A stretch of 10,111 nt of DNA from an uncultured Porphyromonadaceae bacterium (lineage in GTDB: Bacteria; Bacteroidota; Bacteroidia; Bacteroidales; Muribaculaceae), in contig CAMWQY010000075.1 in NCBI GenBank assembly GCA_947176355.1, positions 1 to 10,111 of the forward strand, written 5' to 3'. Shown one piece after another: positions 1 through 6,191 of this stretch. Within the stretch, counting starts at the first letter, position 1; each line of letters starts with the position of its first letter. The notes under the pieces were generated by a model. That model did no database searches. It worked only from the letters and a program-made list of their open reading frames with translations, and was not told the origin of the DNA. The position numbers were made by a program, and so were the translations under genes.

Positions 1-59
1 ACAATGCCTCTTACATCTCCGGTCAGATCCTCGGTGTAGACGGCTGCGCCTCAATTTAG
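1..59 (+). CDS. C-terminal end of a FabG-like SDR oxidoreductase (3-oxoacyl-ACP reductase type), partial
   Basis: Reading from base 3, the sequence encodes NASYISGQILGVDGCASI and then stops at TAG 57-59. The pattern (A/S)-S-Y-I-(S/T)-G-Q-x-(L/I)-x-V-D-G-G/C is the characteristic end of classical short-chain dehydrogenases such as FabG, where this segment closes the substrate and cofactor pocket and forms the tetramer interface. The catalytic Ser-Tyr-Lys residues and the NADPH-binding glycine motif lie upstream of the window and cannot be checked. The ligase, carrier protein and KASIII that follow fit a NADPH-dependent ketoacyl-ACP reductase that would reduce the KASIII product. Other SDR roles, such as sugar-nucleotide reduction, cannot be excluded from 18 residues. 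Confidence 0.8.
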   Translation, partial: NASYISGQILGVDGCASI

Positions 60-60
60 A

Positions 61-95
61 TCAATGATGAATTATTAATGATAAATGATTAATTA
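61..95. repeat. AT-rich intergenic repeat related to the gaps around the ACP gene
   Basis: The short gap between the reductase stop and the ligase start is almost pure A/T. Bases 61-79 (TCAATGATGAATTATTAAT) are an inverted copy, 18 of 19 positions, of bases 2222-2240, just before the KASIII gene. Bases 76-95 match bases about 1751-1770 in inverted orientation at about 18 of 20 positions. This gap lacks the GC-rich structured core found in the other two. The low complexity means part of the similarity could be chance. Confidence 0.4.
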
Positions 96-126
96 CAGAT
101 CATTTAGTTAATGAGACCTTTTTTAA

Positions 127-1524
127 GTGTTAGATATAGAAAAACTTTCATCGTCTACTGTAATTGCCATTGATTCCCATGGAAACTCATTGACACAAGG
201 TGAACTTATGTCGCTTAGTGAGCTTTTACGGAATACTCTTCCGCCGCGGTCACTGATGTTTGTCCTGACTGAGAATAACGTCGGAGGTATCGTTTGGGTT
301 ATGGCAACCATTTTATCCGGCAATGTCCCACTGATTCTGAGTGCTCATACCGAAGCTTCCCTGTTGGCAACTCTGACCGACACCTATCTCCCTCAATATA
401 TATGCGCTCCTGCCCAAATGACTGAGTCCGGGATTGAGCAGGTGGAAGCTGATGAGTTTGGCTACAAACTGAGGTCAACCGGGGCACCTGCGGCAAACCT
501 CCATCCGGATCTTTCGCATCTTCTTCCTACGTCGGGATCCACTGGAAGTCCAAAGCTTGTGCGCCATAAGTATGAGAATATAGAGGCTGCCGGATTGAAT
601 ATCTCGACTTTCTTTGAGCTCACTGATAAGGACCGTCCTCTGATGGTGCTTCCTCTTCATTATACGATGGGCCTCTCAATGGTGTTCAGCCATATTAAGG
701 TCGGTGCGACAATCCTTATCACAGACCTTAGCATGACAGACCCCCGCTTCTGGAAGTTCTTTAAGGAGGAGAAGGCTACGAGTTTCACCGGAGTGCCGTT
801 CAGTTATGAGATTCTCGACAAGATGCGTTTCACGCGCATGAAGCTTCCGGATCTAACGCTTCTGACTCAAGGTGGAGGCAAGATGCCTCACGATCTCAAC
901 CTAAAGTTTGCGGAATATTGCCGAGACAACGGGAAGAAGTGGATAGCCACATACGGTCAGTCTGAAGGGACTGCCCGCATGGCATGGCTTCCTCCGGAGT
1001 ATGCTATCTCGAAGATGGGAAGTATCGGAATAGCTGTGCCTAATGGAAGACTCTCGCTTCGCGATGCCGAGGGCGTGGAGATCCTTGAATCTCCGTCAGA
1101 AGGAGAGATGTGCTATGAAGGCAAGAACGTGACTATGGGTTATGCCCGATGTCGGGAGGATCTGGAGCTTGGCGACGAGCGCAATGGATTCCTTACCACC
1201 GGTGACATTGCATATAGAGATGCGGATGGGTTCTATTTTATCAAGGGACGAATGGGAAGGTTCTTGAAACTTTTCGGCAACCGCATCGGTCTCGACGAGT
1301 GCGAGCAGATAGTGAAAGGTGTGGTGTCATGTGAATGTGCATGCACCGGAACTGATGAGAAACTGATAGTATATCTCACTTCCGAAAGCGAGGCGGAGAA
1401 AGCAAAATTATCCATCATTGAAGCTGTCCATCTTCCCGCGAATGTGATAGAAACACGAACTATCGAATCTCTCCCCAAGAACGAAGCCGGCAAAATCCTC
1501 TACTCAAAGTTAGAAAACAAATAA
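127..1524 (+). CDS. AMP-forming acyl/aryl-acid ligase (ANL superfamily)
   Basis: This 465-residue protein belongs to the ANL superfamily, which activates a carboxylic acid as an acyl-adenylate and passes it to a thiol, here probably the phosphopantetheine arm of the carrier protein encoded next. The core motifs are in order: the phosphate-binding loop LLPTSGSTGSPK at 132-143, YGQSEGT at 276-282, TTGD at 357-360, the hinge KGRMGRFLKLFGNR at 373-386, and the C-terminal catalytic lysine in NEAGK at K456. It is somewhat shorter than typical acyl-CoA synthetases (500-600 residues), which fits compact ligases that serve stand-alone carrier proteins. The start is GTG at 127; the next ATG (208) would remove conserved-looking N-terminal sequence. 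There is no clear Shine-Dalgarno sequence, as usual in Bacteroidetes. The acid it uses cannot be read from the sequence. Enzyme class is secure; substrate is unknown. Confidence 0.9.
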   Translation: MLDIEKLSSSTVIAIDSHGNSLTQGELMSLSELLRNTLPPRSLMFVLTENNVGGIVWVMATILSGNVPLILSAHTEASLLATLTDTYLPQYICAPAQMTESGIEQVEADEFGYKLRSTGAPAANLHPDLSHLLPTSGSTGSPKLVRHKYENIEAAGLNISTFFELTDKDRPLMVLPLHYTMGLSMVFSHIKVGATILITDLSMTDPRFWKFFKEEKATSFTGVPFSYEILDKMRFTRMKLPDLTLLTQGGGKMPHDLNLKFAEYCRDNGKKWIATYGQSEGTARMAWLPPEYAISKMGSIGIAVPNGRLSLRDAEGVEILESPSEGEMCYEGKNVTMGYARCREDLELGDERNGFLTTGDIAYRDADGFYFIKGRMGRFLKLFGNRIGLDECEQIVKGVVSCECACTGTDEKLIVYLTSESEAEKAKLSIIEAVHLPANVIETRTIESLPKNEAGKILYSKLENK

Positions 1525-1525
1525 C

Positions 1526-1748
1526 TCAACTTTCGCAAGCTCTAAAAATCTCACGCAAAGAGCGCAAAGGGCTCGCTGAGAAACTATTAACTATAAACGA
1601 TTAACGATCAATTATAGCTTCGCGTCGCGGTTATGGCGAGCACGCTAAGATAACGGACTGCTTCGCGTCGTCCGGAGCTCGCCGAGAATAAGCGCAGTTC
1701 CTGCGCTAAGGGATAGCTAATCAATATATAAGCGCAAGCGAAACTTAA
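1526..1748. repeat. Structured intergenic repeat, copy A (MITE- or REP-like)
   Basis: This fills nearly the whole gap between the ligase and ACP genes. It begins with TCAACTTTCGC (1526-1536) and ends with AGCGAAACTTAA (1737-1748), an imperfect inverted repeat of that start. Inside are CTCACGCAAAGAGCGCAAAGG (1550-1570), an AT-rich linker containing CGATTAACGAT (1598-1608), and a core (1615-1694) that matches copy B (2124-2203) at 76 of 80 positions. The core holds two hairpins, 1617-1641 and 1654-1674, each carrying GCTTCGCGTCG. Copy A has about 45 extra bases after the core, including the perfect hairpin at 1691-1707. No gene of useful length is present. It could be a small transposable element, a REP-like element, or an mRNA-stabilising structure. 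Confidence 0.75.
1691..1707 (+). other. Perfect 7-bp hairpin inside repeat copy A
   Basis: AGCGCAG (1691-1697) pairs perfectly with CTGCGCT (1701-1707) around a TTC loop. No run of T follows (the next bases are AAGGGATAG), so it is not a convincing intrinsic terminator. It lies in the segment that copy B lacks, between two AAGCG direct repeats, so loss in copy B by recombination between those repeats is one explanation for the length difference. Confidence 0.5.
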
Positions 1749-1777
1749 ATAATTAATCATTCATAATTAAAAAAGCT

Positions 1778-2017
1778 ATGACCAACATAGAAAAATACAA
1801 CAGCATCTACACCGAAGTATTCGGTGTTGACGCATCAGCTCTCAATGATAATTTCGGAAAGGAAACCGTTGAACAGTGGGATTCCGTACATCAGCTGAAC
1901 CTTATCTCTCTTGCAGAAGAGGCTTTCGACATAATGCTTGATCCTGAAGACATCATGGGCTTCACCTCCTACGCTGCTGGCAAGGAAATACTTAAGAATC
2001 AGGGTGTAGAGTTATAA
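1778..2017 (+). CDS. Acyl carrier protein
   Basis: This 79-residue acidic protein has the size and four-helix pattern of a free-standing acyl carrier protein. The phosphopantetheine attachment serine is S36, in the motif WDSVHQLNLI at 34-43, matching the family DSL/DSx signature. Helices before and after carry the expected acidic residues (EEAFDI and DPEDIM). It starts at ATG 1778, preceded by AT-rich sequence without a clear ribosome binding site. It sits between a ligase and a KASIII, and with the upstream FabG-like reductase the set resembles a dedicated mini fatty-acid system, so it is more likely a pathway-specific carrier than the housekeeping AcpP. It would carry the acyl intermediate as a thioester in the cytoplasm. 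Both flanking gaps contain the same structured repeat. Confidence 0.93.
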   Translation: MTNIEKYNSIYTEVFGVDASALNDNFGKETVEQWDSVHQLNLISLAEEAFDIMLDPEDIMGFTSYAAGKEILKNQGVEL

Positions 2018-2037
2018 TCAGATAACAGATAATCATC

Positions 2038-2241
2038 ATTTATCATTTACTCAACTTTCGCTATAATATTCTCACGCAGAGGGCGCAAAGGTTTTATCAA
2101 CGATTAACGATTAACTATCAATTTAGCTTCGCGTCGCGGTTATGGCGAGCACACTAAGATAACGGACTGCTTCGCGTCGTCCGGAGCACGCAGAGAACAA
2201 GCGAAGGTTGAATAATTTATAATTAATAATTTATCATTGAC
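2038..2241 (+). repeat. Direct repeat pair flanking repeat copy B
   Basis: ATTTATCATTTAC (2038-2050) and ATTTATCATTGAC (2229-2241) match at 12 of 13 positions in the same orientation and bracket copy B. The left unit directly abuts the element's terminal TCAACTTTCGCT; the right unit is 17 bases beyond the other terminus. They could be an old target duplication, though the distance on the right side argues against a simple one, or they could be part of a larger AT-rich repeat unit. Confidence 0.4.
2051..2211. repeat. Structured intergenic repeat, copy B (MITE- or REP-like)
   Basis: This is the second copy of the element in the ligase-ACP gap, here between ACP and KASIII. Its ends are TCAACTTTCGCT (2051-2062) and AGCGAAGGTTGA (2200-2211), inverted repeats matching at 11 of 12 positions, a clearer pair than in copy A. 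It shares CTCACGCAGAGGGCGCAAAGG (2071-2091), CGATTAACGAT (2101-2111) and the 80-base core (2124-2203) with copy A. GCTTCGCGTCG occurs at 2126-2136 and 2169-2179. The strongest identity is in the hairpin-forming core, while the linkers diverge, suggesting selection on structure or recent spread. I see no open reading frame or transposase motif inside it. Confidence 0.75.
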
Positions 2242-2246
2242 ATAAC

Positions 2247-3305
2247 GTGGCAAAGTGGAGAATTAAAAATGTCCGGATGGCAGGCGTTGCAGCATGTGTG
2301 CCGGAGAATGTAGTGGCTACTGAGGACATTCCCATTATGACTAAAGAAGAGGCAGAAGTATTCAATAATACAGTAGGCATAAAACGACGTCATATCGCAG
2401 ACGATTCTGTCTGTGCATCCGATATGTGCCAGAAGGCTGCCGAAAAACTTCTCGAGGATCTTGGTTGGGAACGAGACACGATAGATATACTCATCTTTGA
2501 GTCCGTGACCGGAGATTATAAGACACCTCCGACATCGTGCCTTCTGCAAGACAGGATGGGACTACCGGAATCTACCTTCTGTCTGGATATGCCCATGGGA
2601 TGCTGCGGGTGTCTATACGCTATCACGGTCGGAGGAAATCTTTTGACTGCAGGAAACGCTAAACGTGCGTTGCTCTTGATTGGAGATACTGCTCTGCGTA
2701 TGGGCTCTATGAAAGATAAGAGTCGTGTGCCTCTTTTTGGAGATTGTGGCACAGCAATAGCTCTTGAGTATGACGAGAACGCCCCGGAGATTGTAGTTGA
2801 GTTCAACACCTTGGGCAAAGGCTATGAGGCGCTGATGACCCCACATGGCGGTTTTAGGCATCCAGCTACTCCGGAATCCTTCATAGAGGAAGATTTTGGC
2901 AACGGTATAGTCCGCGCTCCGATACATACGCTCATCAACGGCATGAATGTATTCTCCTTTGCCATATCCAAGCCACCGAGATCTGTCGCCCAGTTTATGG
3001 AAGTTGAACAGATAGACAAGGACAAGGATGTGGATTATTTCCTAATTCATCAGGCAAACAAGATGATTGTAGACCGTGTAGTGAAGAAACTCAAGCTGCC
3101 GTTGGATAAAGTCCCCTATAATCTGGAAGAATATGGGAACCTCGGTGGCGCATCCATTCCATCATTGATGGTGACTCGTCTTAGAGATCAGCTTACAACG
3201 TCACCACAAAGACTTGTGATGTCCTCATTCGGGCTTGGCCTCTCCTGGGCGACTATGAGTGCTACTTTTGGACCGATGGTGATACCGACTATTCTGTATA
3301 TATAA
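2247..3305 (+). CDS. FabH-like 3-oxoacyl-ACP synthase III
   Basis: This 352-residue protein is a ketoacyl-ACP synthase III, which condenses a short acyl-CoA (or acyl-ACP) starter with malonyl-ACP. The catalytic triad is visible: C119 in MGCCGCLYAI (equivalent to the AACxGF region of FabH), H268 in LIHQANKMI, and N298 in YGNLGGASIP. The HQAN and GN..GASIP motifs are textbook. The start is GTG at 2247, giving the natural N-terminus MAKWRIKNVRMAGV. The active-site loop is unusual in having C119, C120 and C122 in place of the usual AAC-S/A-GF, which may change starter specificity or mark a branch distinct from housekeeping FabH. With the neighbouring reductase it could make a 3-hydroxyacyl-ACP. 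Typical FabH proteins have about 320-340 residues, so it is full length. Substrate and destination of the product are inferred only from context. Confidence 0.92.
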   Translation: MAKWRIKNVRMAGVAACVPENVVATEDIPIMTKEEAEVFNNTVGIKRRHIADDSVCASDMCQKAAEKLLEDLGWERDTIDILIFESVTGDYKTPPTSCLLQDRMGLPESTFCLDMPMGCCGCLYAITVGGNLLTAGNAKRALLLIGDTALRMGSMKDKSRVPLFGDCGTAIALEYDENAPEIVVEFNTLGKGYEALMTPHGGFRHPATPESFIEEDFGNGIVRAPIHTLINGMNVFSFAISKPPRSVAQFMEVEQIDKDKDVDYFLIHQANKMIVDRVVKKLKLPLDKVPYNLEEYGNLGGASIPSLMVTRLRDQLTTSPQRLVMSSFGLGLSWATMSATFGPMVIPTILYI

Positions 3306-3318
3306 GATATCTTTTTAA

Positions 3319-3326
3319 TAATTTTG
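3319..3326 (+). promoter_or_regulatory. Candidate Bacteroidetes -7 box before the glycosyltransferase
   Basis: TAATTTTG matches the Bacteroidetes -7 consensus TAnnTTTG exactly and lies where composition switches from moderate GC to AT-rich. No good -33 TTTG is found at the standard distance; the nearest partial match is TCTG at 3293-3296, 22 bases upstream. In AT-rich DNA an isolated match can be chance. If used, transcription would begin near 3331-3333 and favour the ATG at 3341. Confidence 0.25.
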
Positions 3327-3340
3327 TTTTAGTGAAAACT

Positions 3341-4438
3341 ATGAAAGATAATTTAAAGAAAATATCAATATATACAAAATCTGGTGAAAGAGCTGCTACT
3401 ACTTATTATAGGATATACCAATTTACAAATAAAATTGATGCAAAGTATAGATATAGGAAAATGTTACCTGATACATTGTATAAAAAAATCATGCCTATAT
3501 CGTCTAAGAATGTTATAATTAAAGTTTCTGTATTTTTATACATTTATATCAGAGTATTATTCCAGTTGCTGAAAGACTTTATTGACAAGCCGGATGTCTT
3601 AATAGTATCAAGAAGATTTATAAATAGAATATTTCCTTGGTCATATAAACTAATTTTAAACAAATTAAAAAAATCAGGTACAAGAATAATCTGGGATTTT
3701 GATGACCAAATTATAGAGTCGAGAGAGGTTTCCAAAGATGGATTTGAATATTTAGAAAGACTTGCAGATTATATTGTTATAGCATCAAATGAGAATAGAA
3801 ATCTAATATCTCAGTCTTATCTAAGAAAAGTCTTATTTCTACCAACAACTGATGGCGATATGTATAATCTATTAAATGAGACAGTAGAAATAACACGCAA
3901 AGAAAAATTAGAAGAAGAGATTAGGTTGATATGGATTGGAACATCTGTTAGCTTGAAATTTTTAGCGAAAATAATTAGTGGACTAAGGAACAAAGATTTG
4001 GAATGCCAAAAGAAACTAATATTAACTGTAGTGTGTGATAAGCCTTTAGTTGTTGAGGATAATGATAAGTTGGAAATCAGAAATATTAAATGGGAAAGAG
4101 ATGTTTCTATAAATGAACTTCTGAATAGTCACATTGGTTTAATGCCACTTGAAGATACAAAGTTTACAAGAGGTAAAGGAGGATTTAAACTAATTCAATA
4201 TATGTCTGTTGGTTTACCTATAATTGGAAGTCCTATAGGTATAAATAAATCAATCATATCTCAAAATTTTGGTAGGCAAGTTGATATAGAAGACACTTTA
4301 GGATGGTGTAAAGCAATTGATGAGATATGTCATTCAAAAGATAAATGGCTTTCCTTTAGCCACAATGCTTCAGAAGAATGGTATAGAAAATATAATTATT
4401 CTGCTAATTTAGAAAACTGGAAACACATACTTTATTGA
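3341..4438 (+). CDS. GT4-like glycosyltransferase, AT-rich gene
   Basis: This is a protein of about 365 residues with the two-domain GT-B layout of family 4-type glycosyltransferases, which transfer a sugar from a nucleotide-sugar to a growing glycan at the cytoplasmic face of the membrane. Visible features are WDFDD at 118-122, a second Rossmann domain opening with IRLIWIGTSVSLKFL, and the nucleotide-binding region GGFKLIQYMSVGLPIIGSP at 280-298. In ordinary GT4 enzymes this region carries the second Glu of an EX7E motif, but here the position is Gln/Tyr, so the canonical motif is absent. A hydrophobic, basic stretch near residues 57-80 may associate with the membrane. The start could also be GTG at 3332, three codons earlier. 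The gene is much more AT-rich than those before it, suggesting separate acquisition. Family call is good; donor and acceptor sugars are unknown. Confidence 0.8.
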   Translation: MKDNLKKISIYTKSGERAATTYYRIYQFTNKIDAKYRYRKMLPDTLYKKIMPISSKNVIIKVSVFLYIYIRVLFQLLKDFIDKPDVLIVSRRFINRIFPWSYKLILNKLKKSGTRIIWDFDDQIIESREVSKDGFEYLERLADYIVIASNENRNLISQSYLRKVLFLPTTDGDMYNLLNETVEITRKEKLEEEIRLIWIGTSVSLKFLAKIISGLRNKDLECQKKLILTVVCDKPLVVEDNDKLEIRNIKWERDVSINELLNSHIGLMPLEDTKFTRGKGGFKLIQYMSVGLPIIGSPIGINKSIISQNFGRQVDIEDTLGWCKAIDEICHSKDKWLSFSHNASEEWYRKYNYSANLENWKHILY

Positions 4439-4470
4439 ATTGAAAGAGTATATTTATACGAGTGATAGTT

Positions 4471-5064
4471 ATGGATAAACGTATTATTAGGGATAGAATC
4501 AAGATGGCAGGTGCGATACTATGGATTATTATTTACATACCACACCTATTATGTTATTTATCTGTATCCTCTCATAGACGGGACTTGATAAAGAGTGATT
4601 TGATTGCCATGAAAAATCAAATTCAAGTTTCAGTTTCTTTTTGTTGGTTACTTCTCTTCTTTTTACATAACAATCCCTATTATCGTTCTCTTTTTTATTT
4701 TAGAATAGGTGCGGAACGATCTTTATTATTGCAATGGTACAGACCAGGTGACAGATATTTTATTTTTTCTCAATCTACTAAAATAGGAAAAGGGTTTAGT
4801 TTCACTCATCCATATGGAACAATTATTAATGCAAAGTCCATTGGAGACAATTTTCAGTGTATTCATCTGACCACTCTTGGAAAAAGTAAAGATAAGCGTC
4901 CAATAATCGGAAACAATGTCCAATGCGGAGCTAATGTTACTATATTGGGAGGTATAACTATTGGAAACAATGTTATTATTGGAGCAGGGTCAGTTGTGGT
5001 TAAGGACATTCCTGATAATGTTGTTATTGCAGGTAATCCTGCTCGTATTATTCGCAATTTATAA
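4471..5064 (+). CDS. Left-handed beta-helix (serine-acetyltransferase-like) O-acetyltransferase
   Basis: A protein of 197 residues with an N-terminal hydrophobic part (segments about 12-32 and 51-66) followed by a left-handed beta-helix of hexapeptide repeats (STKIGKG, NAKSIGDN, RPIIGNNV, ANVTILGGITIGNNVIIGAG). The end AGNPARII is typical of the CysE-like branch. H113, in FTHPYG, aligns with the catalytic histidine of serine acetyltransferase. The second histidine region of CysE (DRHPK) reads DKRPI here, as is common in sugar-modifying members. It therefore most likely transfers acetyl from acetyl-CoA to a hydroxyl of a polysaccharide building block near the membrane, rather than making O-acetylserine. 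The start could also be GTG at 4462. It is AT-rich like the preceding glycosyltransferase and probably travelled with it. Confidence 0.85.
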   Translation: MDKRIIRDRIKMAGAILWIIIYIPHLLCYLSVSSHRRDLIKSDLIAMKNQIQVSVSFCWLLLFFLHNNPYYRSLFYFRIGAERSLLLQWYRPGDRYFIFSQSTKIGKGFSFTHPYGTIINAKSIGDNFQCIHLTTLGKSKDKRPIIGNNVQCGANVTILGGITIGNNVIIGAGSVVVKDIPDNVVIAGNPARIIRNL

Positions 5065-5095
5065 ATTGAATGAGATGAATCCTAAAAGAATAGGG

Positions 5096-6190
5096 ATGAA
5101 AGTAATTATTCTTGCCAATAGCGATGCCGGGCTTCTCAGTTTCCGTCAAGAAGTTGTTATAGCTTTGATAAAGAAAGGTTATAGTGTTACTGTATCTTTG
5201 CCTCAAGGTAAACGAATAGAGGAAATCAAGGCTTTGGGTTGTAAGGTTGATACAGTACAAATAAGCCGTAGAGGGATAAATCCATTTGAAGATCTTAAGT
5301 TGCTTAAACATTATCTCAATCTTATAAATAAAGAAAAACCGGAGGTTGTACTTACTTATACAATTAAACCAAATATTTATGGCGGTTTGGCTTGTGCTAT
5401 GAAGGGAATTCCATATATCGTTAATATAACAGGGCTTGGAACAGCGGTTGAACGACCAGGTATACTTCAGAAAATAACGGTCAACCTATATAAATTGGCG
5501 ATGAGGAAGGCGAAGTGCATTTTCTTTCAGAATGAGGGTAACAGAAGTTTCTTTGCAGAAAAGAATATACGTAATGATATCCATAGGCTAATCCCCGGCT
5601 CAGGAGCAAACATAAATAAATTCCAACCTGCAGAGTATCCTACATCCGGACCAATTAAATTCCTCTTTATTTCGAGAATAATGAAAGAAAAGGGGATCGA
5701 AGAATATTTGGCAGCGGCTAAGCATTTCCATAAACTTCGAGATGATGTTGAATTTCACATATTAGGTGCATGTGAAGAAGATTATCTCCATCAACTTACC
5801 GAACTGGATTCACTGGGCATTGTAAAATATCACGGAGTGCAGAAGGATGTACGTCCATATTTATCCGAAGCTTCCTGTCTTATTCATCCGACTTTCTATC
5901 CCGAAGGAATGTCGAATGTAATTCTGGAGGCAGCTTCTACCGCACGTCCAGTTATAACTACGCGACGTCATGGATGTATGGAAGCCGTAGATGACGGAGT
6001 GACAGGATTTCTTTTCGAAGAAAGGGATACTCAAGGCCTTATTGATCAAATTGACAAATTTCTCTCAATGTCAGTTGATGAGAGAGCCGAGATGGGTAGA
6101 AATGCTCGCACTAAGATGGAGCGAGAGTTTGACCGCCAAATTGTCGTTGATGCCTACCTCGATGAAATAAGGAAAGTTATATCCGTTTAA
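5096..6190 (+). CDS. GT4 family glycosyltransferase
   Basis: A 364-residue retaining GT4 (GT-B fold) glycosyltransferase. The N-terminus MKVIILANSDAGLLSFR is the standard first strand and loop for this group. Diagnostic features are GSGANINKF at 168-176, the donor-phosphate residues R194 and K199 in SRIMKEKG, and the EX7E motif with E270 and E278 (PEGMSNVILEA), followed by the usual PVITTRRHGCMEAV. It would add a sugar to a lipid-linked oligosaccharide at the inner face of the cytoplasmic membrane. I chose ATG 5096 because it opens directly on the conserved strand; ATG 5075, seven codons earlier, is possible. A longer in-frame extension back to 4961 overlaps the acetyltransferase and has no homology-like sequence. 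The gene is less AT-rich than the two before it. Its stop codon is one base from the ATPase start. Confidence 0.9.
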   Translation: MKVIILANSDAGLLSFRQEVVIALIKKGYSVTVSLPQGKRIEEIKALGCKVDTVQISRRGINPFEDLKLLKHYLNLINKEKPEVVLTYTIKPNIYGGLACAMKGIPYIVNITGLGTAVERPGILQKITVNLYKLAMRKAKCIFFQNEGNRSFFAEKNIRNDIHRLIPGSGANINKFQPAEYPTSGPIKFLFISRIMKEKGIEEYLAAAKHFHKLRDDVEFHILGACEEDYLHQLTELDSLGIVKYHGVQKDVRPYLSEASCLIHPTFYPEGMSNVILEAASTARPVITTRRHGCMEAVDDGVTGFLFEERDTQGLIDQIDKFLSMSVDERAEMGRNARTKMEREFDRQIVVDAYLDEIRKVISV

Positions 6191-6191
6191 T

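Noticed and set aside
1691..1707. Intrinsic terminator between the ligase and ACP genes
   Set aside because: The stem is perfect, but no T tract follows, and the operon organisation argues against termination here.
1526..2211. CRISPR array or att-type direct repeats
   Set aside because: There are only two copies, each 160-220 bases with internal hairpins and a whole gene between them, which is unlike CRISPR spacing or a phage attachment pair.
2516..3025. Antisense open frames of about 100 residues opposite the KASIII gene
   Set aside because: They lie fully opposite a gene with an intact catalytic triad, have no recognisable domain, and have the composition expected of shadow frames.
4471..5064. 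Housekeeping serine O-acetyltransferase (cysE)
   Set aside because: The second active-site histidine region is not conserved (DKRP instead of DRHP), the N-terminus is hydrophobic rather than the CysE helical domain, and it is surrounded by glycosyltransferases.
4961..5095. Longer N-terminal extension of the GT4 glycosyltransferase back to ATG 4961
   Set aside because: It overlaps the acetyltransferase coding region by over 100 bases in another frame, and the conserved GT4 fold begins exactly at MKVIILAN (5096).
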